Positions 33,358-42,422 of a DNA stretch of 64,000 nt are shown piece by piece. Below the pieces are notes generated by a model. It was given only the letters and a program-made list of their open reading frames with translations. It was not told the origin of the DNA and did no database searches. Each line of letters begins with the position of its first letter. Within the stretch, counting starts at the first letter, position 1. The DNA lies in contig CAYOEM010000007.1 in NCBI GenBank assembly GCA_964402975.1, positions 70,703-134,702 of the forward strand, written 5' to 3'. Source of the stretch: CAMDKS01 sp964402975 (GTDB taxonomy: Bacteria > Bdellovibrionota_B > Oligoflexia > Oligoflexales > RGVZ01). The translations under genes were made by a program, and so were the position numbers.

Positions 33358-33879
33358 TCAGGCAAACGAAATATCCGGAACTCTGGCTGCGATATTATTA
33401 GGGTGATCGGAACTTTCCGCAACTTGAGCTTGCTGCTGATGAAGCCCGATATCTTTCACATTTTTTCCATCACGACCGCCGGCTTCACCAGATACGGCTG
33501 TACGTTTCATGACCGTACGACCGTTGAACAGTGCGCCTTCCTGTACAATCATGCTAGGCGTTGCTATGTCAGCCTGAACATCCGCTGTGGCGCACATCTC
33601 AATTTTCCTCTGAACAGCCAAAGTCCCTTCAACGCGGCCATGCACAACAACTTCCTCTGCCTTGACTTGGGCGTTGATCACAGCATCCTCTTCCACGATC
33701 AAGAGACCTTCTGCGATGATTTCACCATCGATTGTCCCGCCGATGCGCGTAGCGCCTTTGCAATATAATTTTCCTGAGAAGTGACAACCAGCCGTCAAGA
33801 TTGTTACACCGCCATCGCGAGCCGATCCGGCTGATGCGCGCTTAGATGGAAAACTTTGACCTTTATCGTTACCAAACAT
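33358..33879 (-). CDS. bactofilin family cytoskeletal protein
   Basis: 173 residues from ATG 33879, with GAGGAGG upstream; the longer frame is rejected. A short polar N-terminal tail is followed by a right-handed beta-helix of bactofilin repeats (HFSGKLYCKGATRIGGTIDG, VNAQVKAEEVVVHGRVEGTL-like, DVQADIATPSMIVQEGALFN) and a disordered C-terminal tail. Bactofilins polymerise without nucleotide and position envelope or motility machinery. It is head-to-head with an unknown gene and is followed by the Nudix gene. Confidence 0.92.
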   Translation of the reverse strand: MFGNDKGQSFPSKRASAGSARDGGVTILTAGCHFSGKLYCKGATRIGGTIDGEIIAEGLLIVEEDAVINAQVKAEEVVVHGRVEGTLAVQRKIEMCATADVQADIATPSMIVQEGALFNGRTVMKRTAVSGEAGGRDGKNVKDIGLHQQQAQVAESSDHPNNIAARVPDISFA

Positions 33880-33962
33880 GACATTCCTCCTCGCTGTCTG
33901 TGCTATGATCCAAAGACAAGCATGATGAAACCGATGCAAACGTGACCAATCTGGAATATCCC

Positions 33963-34706
33963 ATGCAACATCGCGAACTTGGTCGTAGATTTATCTCTCC
34001 CATTATAGCACCAACGAGCTCCATTTCATTAACGGGACCCGGCTGGCGTTGTTTGAACCGTGACAGCTGGGGCGATGAACATCATGTTTTCTTTGCTAAA
34101 GATGCCGATTTTTTTAAAAATACCATCTCATCCATTGCCCCTTTCACCCCGGCCTCAAAGCGGGGCTTTGAACCACCCTCTCAGGTGCAGCAATGGGTTA
34201 TTGAGATCGACAACAGACCAACCGGTAGGGCGCACCTTCAGGTGCTGCGGGGAGACTACTGTCAGGGCATTTTGTTTATTGGAGTTGAAGCGACCCAGCT
34301 CAACCCAATCAAAGATGTAACCGCCCAGTTGATCACCCTTGCATTTCTCAGCAAGGAGCTCGTCACCATAAAAATAGTAAACACATCGTTGCGGCCCGAG
34401 AATCTGATCAAACCTTTGGACGATCAATTCTCGACGCGCGTTATGACCTTCTCCAAATCGCATCTGCCGGAGGCAATGTTTCAATCCGTCTATGAATTCG
34501 ATCGCCAAACATGGTTTGATTCAAAGGCGGGACAAACGTCTCTCGTTACACTTGGCTGGCTGAAGAACCGTATGGACCGTGCAAACGCGGTGTCCCAAGT
34601 TGGACGTGCAAAAAAATCGCGAGCGTGGATATTTTCTTTATTAAAAATCGGAAAACGTCGCACCTCCTCCGATATGATTCATCCACTGAGCAAAATTCGC
34701 CGCTGA
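33963..34706 (+). CDS. protein of unknown function
   Basis: 247 residues from ATG 33963; GTG 33942 in the same frame is the alternative, and neither has a strong ribosome binding site. No signal peptide or membrane segment. The N-terminal half has strand-like stretches (ISLTGPGWRCLNRDSWGDEH, QWVIEIDNRPTGRAHLQVLR, GILFIGVEA), and the C-terminal 50 residues are strongly basic (KNRMDRAN, GRAKKSRAWIF, IGKRRTSSD). It is divergent from the bactofilin gene and ends at a shared terminator. No family recognised. Confidence 0.6.
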   Translation: MQHRELGRRFISPIIAPTSSISLTGPGWRCLNRDSWGDEHHVFFAKDADFFKNTISSIAPFTPASKRGFEPPSQVQQWVIEIDNRPTGRAHLQVLRGDYCQGILFIGVEATQLNPIKDVTAQLITLAFLSKELVTIKIVNTSLRPENLIKPLDDQFSTRVMTFSKSHLPEAMFQSVYEFDRQTWFDSKAGQTSLVTLGWLKNRMDRANAVSQVGRAKKSRAWIFSLLKIGKRRTSSDMIHPLSKIRR

Positions 34707-34713
34707 GTAAACG

Positions 34714-34747
34714 AAAAAAGGCCGAAGCTCCTGGCTTCGGCCTTTTG
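34714..34747. terminator. bidirectional terminator between unknown gene and rpsI
   Basis: AAAAGGCCGAAG / CTTCGGCCTTTT forms a perfect 12 bp stem with a 7 nt loop. The minus strand continues with two more T, so it is strongest for rplM-rpsI and also serves the plus-strand gene ending at 34706. Confidence 0.92.
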
Positions 34748-34771
34748 AAATCCATTGTATAATCTTGAGTA

Positions 34772-35170
34772 TTAACGCTTCGAGAACTGGAAGCGACGGC
34801 GAGCAGACGCCAAACCGTACTTCTTACGTTCTTTTTTACGAGCATCTCTCGTGATCAGTCCAGCGTCTTTAAGCACAGGGCGTTTCGATGGATCAAGGAG
34901 TGTCAATGCTCGGCTCAATGCGTGACGAATAGCACCGGCCTGTCCTGTTAAACCGCCTCCAGTTACGTTAATCGTAATGTCATACGATTCTACGGCGTCG
35001 GTAAGCTCTAGCGCTTGTTTCACAATCATCCGTGACGTAGGACGAAGAAAGTAATCTTCCATCGTACGTTTGTTGATGACTATGTTTCCCTTACCTTGTT
35101 TTACCCAAACGCGAGCGATCGATGTCTTGCGTTTTCCTACTGCGTGAACTGCTTTTGACTTTGTAGCCAT
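34772..35170 (-). CDS. rpsI: 30S ribosomal protein S9
   Basis: 132 residues. Family signatures: AVGKRKTSIARVWVKQGKGN, DITINVTGGGLTGQAGAIRH, ALSRALTLLDPSKRPVLKDAGL and the C-terminal KKYGLASARRRFQFSKR, whose last Lys-Arg reaches the P-site tRNA. It follows rplM by 17 nt, the universal rplM-rpsI pair. Confidence 0.98.
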   Translation of the reverse strand: MATKSKAVHAVGKRKTSIARVWVKQGKGNIVINKRTMEDYFLRPTSRMIVKQALELTDAVESYDITINVTGGGLTGQAGAIRHALSRALTLLDPSKRPVLKDAGLITRDARKKERKKYGLASARRRFQFSKR

Positions 35171-35187
35171 GATTACTCAAATCCTCC

Positions 35188-35619
35188 TTAGCGGGTCGGC
35201 ATTGCGACTGGATTTTGCGCCTTATGCGGATGCTCAGCACCAGCATAAACGTGCAGATTGCCGCAAATCTTGCGGCCAAGTTTCGACTTCGGCAACATGC
35301 CCTTAATTGCGGCCGCAACGAGACGCTCAGGCTTCGAAGCAAGAAGATCGCGAGCAGCAATCGCCTTGATTCCACCAACGTGTCCGGTGTGATGATGATA
35401 GAATTTATCGGTCATTTTTCCGCCGCTTAGTTTAACCCTATTGGCATTCACCACAACGACGTAATCACCGCCATCGATATGAGGCGTGAAATCAGGTTTG
35501 TGTTTGCCGCGAAGCACACGAGCGACCTCAGTAGCCAAACGGCCTAGAGTCTTGTCAGATGCGTCAACGACGGTCCACTGCTTCTTGACATCGGCAGGTT
35601 TTACACTAACAGTTTTCAT
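35188..35619 (-). CDS. rplM: 50S ribosomal protein L13
   Basis: 143 residues from ATG 35619 with AGGAT upstream; the longer frame to 35745 extends through the promoter and is rejected. Typical stretches: WTVVDASDKTLGRLATEVAR, LRGKHKPDFTPHIDGGDYVV, KMTDKFYHHHTGHVGGIK and the end VYAGAEHPHKAQNP. It is the first gene of the rplM-rpsI operon and has a leader of about 100 nt in which L13 autoregulation would be expected. Confidence 0.98.
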   Translation of the reverse strand: MKTVSVKPADVKKQWTVVDASDKTLGRLATEVARVLRGKHKPDFTPHIDGGDYVVVVNANRVKLSGGKMTDKFYHHHTGHVGGIKAIAARDLLASKPERLVAAAIKGMLPKSKLGRKICGNLHVYAGAEHPHKAQNPVAMPTR

Positions 35620-35723
35620 AAGTATCCTGTTACTCCAGAAACGGGGCGCGTGCTCGTAATGACTGGACTTTTTAGCTGCCGGGGACACGCTGACCGCGGC
35701 GGCTGATCCTTTTGAGAGGGGGC

Positions 35724-35752
35724 AATATATATATAACCCCCTCACTGGTCAA
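35724..35752 (-). promoter_or_regulatory. sigma-70 promoter for rplM-rpsI
   Basis: The minus strand carries TTGACC (-35, 35747-35752), a 17 bp spacer and TATATT (-10, 35724-35729) inside a TA-rich tract. Each hexamer is a 5/6 match. It lies about 105 nt before rplM. A GAGGGGG...CCCCCTC inverted repeat brackets the -10 region. Confidence 0.75.
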
Positions 35753-35821
35753 CAGCTAAACCCACGTGATTCAAGGGTTTGAGCAAAAAAATTGAACGAT
35801 CAAAATCAGGCTCTTACCCGC

Positions 35822-37216
35822 CTAGAAAGCGATGGTATGGGGGGCCCTAGGACAAGGGATGACGTCCCGGATATTGGCCATGCCCGATAAGTACTGAACA
35901 ATACGCTCAAATCCAAGCCCAAAGCCAGCATGGGGCACAGACCCGTAACGCCGCAAATCGATGTACCACTGGAGATCTCCCAAGGGTAGCGACATATCAC
36001 GAATTCGGTTTTCGAGGACCTCGATGCGGTCCTCCCGCTGGCTGCCACCAATAATTTCCCCAATCCTGGGGGCCAAAACGTCCATGGCCGCCACGGTTTT
36101 GCCATCGTCATTTTGGCGCATGTAAAAGGCCTTAATATCTTTTGGATAATTATTGACAATCACCGGCCCCTTGAACACGTGATCGGTCAGGTAGCGCTCA
36201 TGCTCAGACTGAAGGTCGATCCCCCACTTGACCGGGAACTCAAACTTTCCGGCGACCTTTTCAAGTTCCTTGACTGCGTCCGTATAGGAAATTCTCGAGA
36301 ACTTCGTATCGGCTAAGGTGGCGATTTCTTGGGGCGTCATCCCCTTGTACATATCACTGAGGAATGCCAATTCATCCGCACAGCGTTCAACTGCATACCG
36401 GCATAAATATCTGATGAAATCCTCGGCAAGCTGCATGTCATCTTCAAGATCTGCAAATGCCATCTCCGGCTCAATCATCCAAAACTCAGAGAGGTGCCGC
36501 GTCGTATTCGAGTTTTCCGCACGAAAGGTCGGTCCAAAAGTATAAATATCGCCCAATGATAGAGCTAAAAACTCGCCCTCAAGCTGACCACTGACCGTCA
36601 GATGCGCTCGTTTGCCAAAAAAATCCTTAGACCAATCAATTTGCCCCTTGTCGGTTCTGGGTGGCTGCGCAGGGTCTAGCGTCGTAACCGTAAACATTTC
36701 ACCGGCACCCTCGCAATCACTGGCCGTGATAATGGGCGTATGAGCCCAGACGAAACCCTGCTTTTGGAAAAACTCATGGACCCCAAACGCCAGAGCATTA
36801 CGCAGTCTCCAGACCGCACCAAATGTATTTGTTCGTCCACGCAAATGACCGATCTCTCGAAGGAACTCGAGAGTGTGACCCTTTTTTTGCAAAGGATAGG
36901 TTTCGGGGTCAGCTTCCCCAAAAAGCTCCAACTTATGTGCATGGACTTCCCAAGCTTGACCCTTGCCCTGGCTGGGTTTTAGCTCGCCCTCGATGCCGAC
37001 GGAAGCACCGGTTTGACATCGTCCCAACAATTCAAAACCCGGCGTTCCTTGATCAATCACGCACTGCAAAGTGGCTTGGCAAGAACCATCATTAACCACC
37101 AGAAATGCAAACGCCTTGGACTCGCGCCGAGACCTCACCCATCCACAAACCTTCACCCTTTGGCCGGCACTACCATCACGCAATAAACTCTTGATTCGAT
37201 CTCGCCTCATACTCAT
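35822..37216 (-). CDS. asnS: asparaginyl-tRNA synthetase
   Basis: 464 residues. There is an N-terminal OB-fold anticodon domain (VKVCGWVRSRRESKAFAFLV) and a class IIb catalytic domain with motif 2 (FGPTFRAENSNTTRHLSEFW, MIEPEMAF) and motif 3 (HAGFGLGFERIVQYLSG). The ending DVIPCPRAPHTIAF matches AsnRS rather than AspRS or LysRS. It attaches Asn to tRNA-Asn, so this organism need not make Asn-tRNA only by the amidotransferase route. It starts 2 nt after the stop of the glycosyltransferase gene upstream. Confidence 0.96.
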   Translation of the reverse strand: MSMRRDRIKSLLRDGSAGQRVKVCGWVRSRRESKAFAFLVVNDGSCQATLQCVIDQGTPGFELLGRCQTGASVGIEGELKPSQGKGQAWEVHAHKLELFGEADPETYPLQKKGHTLEFLREIGHLRGRTNTFGAVWRLRNALAFGVHEFFQKQGFVWAHTPIITASDCEGAGEMFTVTTLDPAQPPRTDKGQIDWSKDFFGKRAHLTVSGQLEGEFLALSLGDIYTFGPTFRAENSNTTRHLSEFWMIEPEMAFADLEDDMQLAEDFIRYLCRYAVERCADELAFLSDMYKGMTPQEIATLADTKFSRISYTDAVKELEKVAGKFEFPVKWGIDLQSEHERYLTDHVFKGPVIVNNYPKDIKAFYMRQNDDGKTVAAMDVLAPRIGEIIGGSQREDRIEVLENRIRDMSLPLGDLQWYIDLRRYGSVPHAGFGLGFERIVQYLSGMANIRDVIPCPRAPHTIAF

Positions 37217-37218
37217 GG

Positions 37219-38469
37219 TTATCTCCGTTTCGAAGTCATCAGAAACCGCAGTCTTTTCTCATCCAAAACTGCTGTCTTCGCATTTTCAATGTTTCGCAGC
37301 GCCATCCAAATTTTTCTGGGAATAAATGACCTCACTGTGGCCGGTTGATGGGGCCGCTGATTATAAACCTCATGATACACGGCTAGAACACTTCTTGCCA
37401 CGCGGTACCAGTTAAACCTTAACACTTGCTGCGAACCTGCTTTCACCATCGACTCACGCAGGGACGAGTCCGTCAGAACTCGGTGCATGGCTTTCGTCAA
37501 TTGATCACGATCACGTGGGTCCACTAATATCGCAGCTCGGCCCACCACCTCAGGTATGCTGCTGGTAGAGCTAGTCACGACAGGCACACCGGAGGCCATA
37601 GCTTCAAGAGGGGGAAGTCCGAAGCCTTCATAGAGACTAGGATAGGCCACGAGTTTGGCTTTTCGATAGAAATCACCTAACTCAACATCGGAGACAAACC
37701 CCTTAAAAATTACGTCATCTCTGAATTCGCGCGCTTTAAGCTGCACCGACGCAAACAAAGGGCTTTCACCACCGATGAGAATAAGCTTTGTTTTAATCGA
37801 CGGGAAGTCATGCCGAAGCTTCTCGTAAGCCTCGATCAGGACGTTAATGTTTTTTCTAGGTTCAAGAGATCCTACGTAGAGAATGTAGTCTTGATCTTTC
37901 GTAGCATCCTCGGAGTTCTGCTCTGATGGGGGAAGTGAGAACACATCGTCTACAGCCCAATAGACCAGACTCACTTTCTCGGCAGCCAACTTAAAATATT
38001 GCAGCAGATCGTTTTTTGAATTGTTGCTGTTTGTTATGACCTTAGTGGCTCGTCTCGCCAACTGAGGAATAACGATGTTATACAACGTTCTAAAAGCAAA
38101 ACTATACCACTGCGGGTTCACAACGAAGCAAAGGTCGTGAATATTGATGATTGATTTGCCCTTATAAAATAGGGGCGCGATGTTTGCCGGGGAGTGTAAA
38201 ATATCAATACTGTGTTGCTTTGCCAATCGCGGCAACCAGACCTGCTCCCAGACGTGATTCTTAATACTTTCACTAGGAATCAGGTGATCCCCAATCACAG
38301 AGACGTTCGGATAATTCCACTCCACAGCGCCAACTTGCTCATTCCCAGTGAAAATAAAATAATCATTGTCACGGTCAATCTCCACTAACGTCTTGACCAA
38401 GTTGTAGGCCGCTCTTTGCACGCCCGTTCTTTTCGCAACCAAAAAACGCCCATTGATGCCGATTCTCAC
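37219..38469 (-). CDS. GT4-family glycosyltransferase
   Basis: 416 residues with a GT-B fold: N-terminal MRIGINGRFLVAKRTGVQRA, C-terminal LYVGSLEPRKNINVLIEAYE and the nucleotide-sugar EX7E site in PSLYEGFGLPPLEAMASGVP followed by SIPEVVGRAAILVDPRD. It probably builds an envelope polysaccharide or LPS; the sugar is unknown. Its ATG overlaps the stop of the second GT4 gene by 4 nt, and asnS follows immediately, so one transcript is likely. Confidence 0.92.
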   Translation of the reverse strand: MRIGINGRFLVAKRTGVQRAAYNLVKTLVEIDRDNDYFIFTGNEQVGAVEWNYPNVSVIGDHLIPSESIKNHVWEQVWLPRLAKQHSIDILHSPANIAPLFYKGKSIINIHDLCFVVNPQWYSFAFRTLYNIVIPQLARRATKVITNSNNSKNDLLQYFKLAAEKVSLVYWAVDDVFSLPPSEQNSEDATKDQDYILYVGSLEPRKNINVLIEAYEKLRHDFPSIKTKLILIGGESPLFASVQLKAREFRDDVIFKGFVSDVELGDFYRKAKLVAYPSLYEGFGLPPLEAMASGVPVVTSSTSSIPEVVGRAAILVDPRDRDQLTKAMHRVLTDSSLRESMVKAGSQQVLRFNWYRVARSVLAVYHEVYNQRPHQPATVRSFIPRKIWMALRNIENAKTAVLDEKRLRFLMTSKRR

Positions 38470-39620
38470 AAAGCCCCCTCAGGATGGAAGACAGCATCTT
38501 GACCAGCCGGTCGGGGCCCAACTCCAAGACAACTTTTGTAAAGCTGCAAAGTTTGTTCTGTCATCCTATCCCACGAAAACTTGGCGCGATGCTCAGCAAT
38601 CGTGCGGGATGATTCATGACTCGTAATGGGATTAGTGATGCCCCTCTCCAATGCTTTAGCAATATCAAGGTGGTCATACGGATTGGCAAAAATGGCATTG
38701 TCACCAACAACCTCAGGCAAAGACGACGAGCGCGCGACGACCACGGGAGCCCCGCAACAGAGCGCCTCCAATGGCGGTAGACCAAACCCCTCATAAGTCG
38801 ATGGGTACACAAAAAGGCGCGTCAGCGAATAAACTGCAGGAAGATGGTCCTCGGCAATAAACTTTGAAAAATAAATGAGATGTTTTTTTCCGAACGAATC
38901 GGCGAGACGCAGCAGAGCTCGATCAACTGGCGTAGCCAAAACAAGGGGCGTTTCTATCTTAGCCTGACAGTATGCCCTCACAAGTTGATGTACGTTTTTA
39001 TGCGGCTTATTATTTGAAACGCAAAGAATAAATTCCTCCGGGAGCTCATAAATCTCACGGACATAAGCTAACTCATCTTGATCGGTAACGGGCTTATAAG
39101 CCTGACTCACACCGTTGTAGGTTACAAAAACCTTCTCGGTATCGAGACCGAGGGTTCTGATGATTTCCTTTTTCGAAAACTGACTCACCGTTAAAATATA
39201 AGTCGACCTTGCAATGCAACTTTTAACAAAGACTCTGTAATAAAGTTGATGCAACGGCGTATAGAACTGTGGCAGTACCAAGTGATTCAAATCATGAATG
39301 GTCATGATCATCTTACACGGCACCATGAGAGGCGCTACGAATGAGGGCGCGTGAAAGAGATCCACCGATCGTCGCCTCAGTATTTGCGGAATCTCTACTT
39401 GCTCGCGAAAACTAATCCACGCGGAGTTCACTTGCTCCAAATGAATATGGGACGGCCACGACTCGGACTGCAGTGGGCTATCGCGATTAACCAATATGTA
39501 ATATTCCAATCCGCTATCGCGCATCGCTAGTCCACGAATCAGCTCGTACACATACCTAGCAATCCCGTGCATACTTCCAGGTTTAATCATCCTGGCATCA
39601 ATCGCAACGCGCAAAGTCAC
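38466..39620 (-). CDS. GT4-family glycosyltransferase (GTG start)
   Basis: 384 residues if it starts at GTG 39620, which has GAGGT about 11 nt upstream and gives the normal opening VTLRVAIDARMIKPGSMHGI; the longer frame to 39692 adds 24 atypical residues. It has the same GT-B features as its neighbour: EFILCVSNNKPHKNVHQLVR, PSTYEGFGLPPLEALCCGAP and SLPEVVGDNAIFANPYD. The two genes are clearly paralogous and overlap by 4 nt, suggesting two steps in one glycan pathway. Confidence 0.9.
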   Translation of the reverse strand: MTLRVAIDARMIKPGSMHGIARYVYELIRGLAMRDSGLEYYILVNRDSPLQSESWPSHIHLEQVNSAWISFREQVEIPQILRRRSVDLFHAPSFVAPLMVPCKMIMTIHDLNHLVLPQFYTPLHQLYYRVFVKSCIARSTYILTVSQFSKKEIIRTLGLDTEKVFVTYNGVSQAYKPVTDQDELAYVREIYELPEEFILCVSNNKPHKNVHQLVRAYCQAKIETPLVLATPVDRALLRLADSFGKKHLIYFSKFIAEDHLPAVYSLTRLFVYPSTYEGFGLPPLEALCCGAPVVVARSSSLPEVVGDNAIFANPYDHLDIAKALERGITNPITSHESSRTIAEHRAKFSWDRMTEQTLQLYKSCLGVGPRPAGQDAVFHPEGAL

Positions 39621-39853
39621 AGAGCAAACCACCTCTATAAAAAGAACCCGAGCAAGAGCACCACCGGAGCGGCGCCAAGTTGGGAGCCACATCCGGCCAG
39701 ACGGCTAATTTAGACTCAATTATTTATGTGAAATTACTGCTGCCGCCTACGCTTTTCAGCAGGCCCTGACATCGAGGCGACATACACGACGTCGAAAACG
39801 ATGTAACATTCTGATTTTTATGTTCTTTAAGAGAGAGCCAAATCTCTGCTCAC

Positions 39854-40573
39854 TTAAAATGCGAACCCAAAATCAAGCGAGATATCAGCCCGCGTCATCA
39901 TTCGATTCTTAAGGTGAGCGCGTTCCTTTTCGGTTATGGCTGAATAGGTCAGCTGCATCTCTTCTTGCTCCTTAGCCGGGACATCCGAGTCACTCACCTG
40001 AGAATTCATATGACGGATACCCAGATGAGCGCCTATGGCAAGTGGCCATTCGCTCGCAACAAATCTGTAACCAAACCTGCAGTGACCGGTAACTCCTTTA
40101 CCCTGCACCCGGTGATGCAGGTAACCGTCTTGGTCAACAAGCGTGAGCCTTAGCGCCTCTTTCTCCCCCGGCCTTTTCTTCCACTCTGCATTCCAAACTC
40201 GGTAACCGGCTCCAAGAGTCCAGAAAAAACCGCCTAGGTTTCTCTCATCAGAATACCTGCTCATGAGTGCAGACACTTGGACACCATCGATGGTAAGCGA
40301 GTTTCCTGTCTCTTGAATATCATCCGGAAGCAATTCCTCAACCGCGCCAATTGCAGAATACTCGAGCGCAAGGCCCATGGTACCGCCTGCATTATATTCA
40401 GTATGCAATGATCCACCCGCCATAAGTGGCAACGTGAGAAGCCAGTCGCGCCCCCCCGATTTACCACTTCCAGAGGACGAGGCCGTTTTGCCAACGGGAG
40501 CAGCCATGAGCTGACCTGAAGTAACGCACATGACTAATGCCGCAACATATCCAAAGCGTTTACTGGCTCTCAT
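39854..40573 (-). CDS. putative outer-membrane beta-barrel protein
   Basis: 239 residues; AAGGAG lies before the ATG. Signal peptide ALVMCVTSGQLMA with cleavage near APV. After a Ser/Gly-rich linker, alternating amphipathic strands appear (LTLPLMAGGSLHTEYNAGGT, GGFFWTLGAGYRVWNAEW, VTGHCRFGYRFVASEW, LAIGAHLGIRHM), and the protein ends RADISLDFGFAF, a terminal-Phe strand typical of barrels recognised by the Bam complex. No family recognised. The 233 nt between its stop and the next gene hold no clear terminator. Confidence 0.7.
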   Translation of the reverse strand: MRASKRFGYVAALVMCVTSGQLMAAPVGKTASSSGSGKSGGRDWLLTLPLMAGGSLHTEYNAGGTMGLALEYSAIGAVEELLPDDIQETGNSLTIDGVQVSALMSRYSDERNLGGFFWTLGAGYRVWNAEWKKRPGEKEALRLTLVDQDGYLHHRVQGKGVTGHCRFGYRFVASEWPLAIGAHLGIRHMNSQVSDSDVPAKEQEEMQLTYSAITEKERAHLKNRMMTRADISLDFGFAF

Positions 40574-40747
40574 CGATTAGCTCCTTTGCTTAAAATATCG
40601 CGTTTGCTTTGTGGAAAACTCTGCGCGATCTTACCTATTCCATTGTATACTGACAGGCATATGACAGATCCAGATGCAGAAACTGCCTTTTGAGACGCTG
40701 TCTAATGGGCAAGTTTTTCCTACTCCTAAAAGCGAGGCAAGGTATCG

Positions 40748-41560
40748 ATGCTAGTGATAGCGCACAGAGGCAACAATAAAGAGGCCTTTGAAAATAGTTT
40801 TTCAGCTTTTGAAAAAAGCGTTGAGTGCGGCGCGCATCGTATTGAGCTTGACGTCGTTCTCTCCAAAGATGGCCACGCCGTTATCAATCACGATGACCAC
40901 CTAATGCATGCAACCGGCAAAGCGCTTTCCTGTTCAAAACTCACGAAGGCTGAACTGATCAATCTTAAACTTCTGAACGGGGAACCCATCCCTTTTCTCA
41001 GCGAAGTCGTAGAGCGTTTTCTCGGACGAATTGAGCTAAATATCGAAATAAAAGGCAACAATCCGGCATCCGGCCGAGCCGTTGGTGAAATCGTTGGTCG
41101 GCACTCTCAACGAGACAAAGTTATCGTTTCAAGTTTTTTCCCGGAAAGCCTCATTTATATGCGCGATCACCATCCTGACATACAAAGGGCATGCCTTACA
41201 GGAGACGACGAACTACCTTGGCCATATTTTGCACACCTTTCGATACTAAATTTTATGAATATGGCGGCAGCTACAATTGTCCACCCAAGAATGGGGCAAG
41301 TTTCGGTTGAATTCATGGATCAGTGTAAATCGAGGAGCTGGAAAGTCTTCACTTGGTCGCCGATGGTGGGCGAGGATCATGGACGAGAGGCTTGGTGGAC
41401 ATTGCTGAAAACTATGGAGGTAGACGGCCATTGCACCAACTTTCCTCGAGAGATGGGAAACTGGTTGCGCAATCAAAAAGCGTTGGACGAGAGGGCCAGG
41501 CGCTTGCTAACTTTGGGCAATATTAGAGGTAATCAAGATGCGCATTCACACCATCCGTGA
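40748..41560 (+). CDS. glycerophosphodiester phosphodiesterase
   Basis: 270 residues, cytoplasmic (no signal). The GDPD motifs are present: IAHRGNNKEAFENSFSAFEK, the metal pair in HRIELDVVLSKDGHAVINHD, and IELNIEIKGNN. It hydrolyses glycerophosphodiesters to glycerol-3-phosphate and the head-group alcohol. Its last 23 nt overlap the start of the lysophospholipase gene, giving a two-step route for phospholipid breakdown. GAGGCAAGG lies upstream of ATG 40748. Confidence 0.92.
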   Translation: MLVIAHRGNNKEAFENSFSAFEKSVECGAHRIELDVVLSKDGHAVINHDDHLMHATGKALSCSKLTKAELINLKLLNGEPIPFLSEVVERFLGRIELNIEIKGNNPASGRAVGEIVGRHSQRDKVIVSSFFPESLIYMRDHHPDIQRACLTGDDELPWPYFAHLSILNFMNMAAATIVHPRMGQVSVEFMDQCKSRSWKVFTWSPMVGEDHGREAWWTLLKTMEVDGHCTNFPREMGNWLRNQKALDERARRLLTLGNIRGNQDAHSHHP

Positions 41561-42419
41561 CCGCACAAACTCCTTAGACCTGCGTTTTGCTGTTTCGGAT
41601 AACGCCGACTCAGCCAATCGGTTTCTGGTTTTTGCAAATGGCCGCTCCGAATGGATCGAAAAGTATGAAAGTTTTCCCAACGATCTTAAAGTCAGTGCCG
41701 ATACAGGTTTTTTGATCTTTGATCATCGCGGACAGGGCGGATCTGGCGGAGCAAGAGCTTGGATTGATCATTACGATACCTATGCTAACGATATGGCCCA
41801 GCTCATAAATGAAGGTACGAAGGGAAAGCCGTTTAACCTGATTTGCCACAGTATGGGCTCACTCATATCCCTCGTGGCCATAATTCAAGGACTGATAAAA
41901 CCGCGATGCGTTGTATTATCTTCCCCACTTCTTGGGCTACCAAATCGCTATATGCCAGCTCCTGCGGCCTATCACACATCCAAGTTTTTAACTCGTTTAT
42001 CCTTTGGTCATGTGCACTCGGGAGCGGGTCGATATTGGCGACCGCCTTTTGAAAAAAATGTTTTAACGAGATCTCATGACCGATATCAGAATATTCAGAA
42101 TTCACCGTTCCCCATACCCAGTCCCACCTTCGAATGGATTAAGGCAAGCTACGAAGCAACCCAATTTGTTCACGAAGACAGTAATCAAGCAAAAATAACC
42201 GTCCCCATTCTAGTCTTGTGTGGTACCGAGGAGAAAGTTGTGGATGCGGATGCAATCCAACGTTGGGTATCATCAGCTAGCTTGCATGCCAAAGGCGGCG
42301 TGGACTTTCACTGGATTCAGGACGGACTCCATGAGTTGCTTTACGAGAGCCGACCCATCTACGAGCCAGTTCTTCACTTGATAAGAAACTGGTTTGACCG
42401 AAAAGGCTTCCCGCTCTAA
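41538..42419 (+). CDS. lysophospholipase-type alpha/beta hydrolase (PldB-like)
   Basis: 293 residues; GAGGT lies 7-8 nt before the ATG inside the upstream gene. Motifs: FANGRSEWIEKY, GFLIFDHRGQGGSGG, nucleophile Ser in LICHSMGSL (C in place of the first G of GHSMG), acid in VPILVLCGTEEKVVDADA, and His in WIQDGLHELLYES. This pattern is that of PldB/YtpA monoacylglycerol/lysophospholipid lipases. With the GDPD it would convert lysophospholipid to glycerophosphodiester and then glycerol-3-phosphate. Confidence 0.9.
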   Translation: MRIHTIRDRTNSLDLRFAVSDNADSANRFLVFANGRSEWIEKYESFPNDLKVSADTGFLIFDHRGQGGSGGARAWIDHYDTYANDMAQLINEGTKGKPFNLICHSMGSLISLVAIIQGLIKPRCVVLSSPLLGLPNRYMPAPAAYHTSKFLTRLSFGHVHSGAGRYWRPPFEKNVLTRSHDRYQNIQNSPFPIPSPTFEWIKASYEATQFVHEDSNQAKITVPILVLCGTEEKVVDADAIQRWVSSASLHAKGGVDFHWIQDGLHELLYESRPIYEPVLHLIRNWFDRKGFPL

Positions 42420-42422
42420 AAA

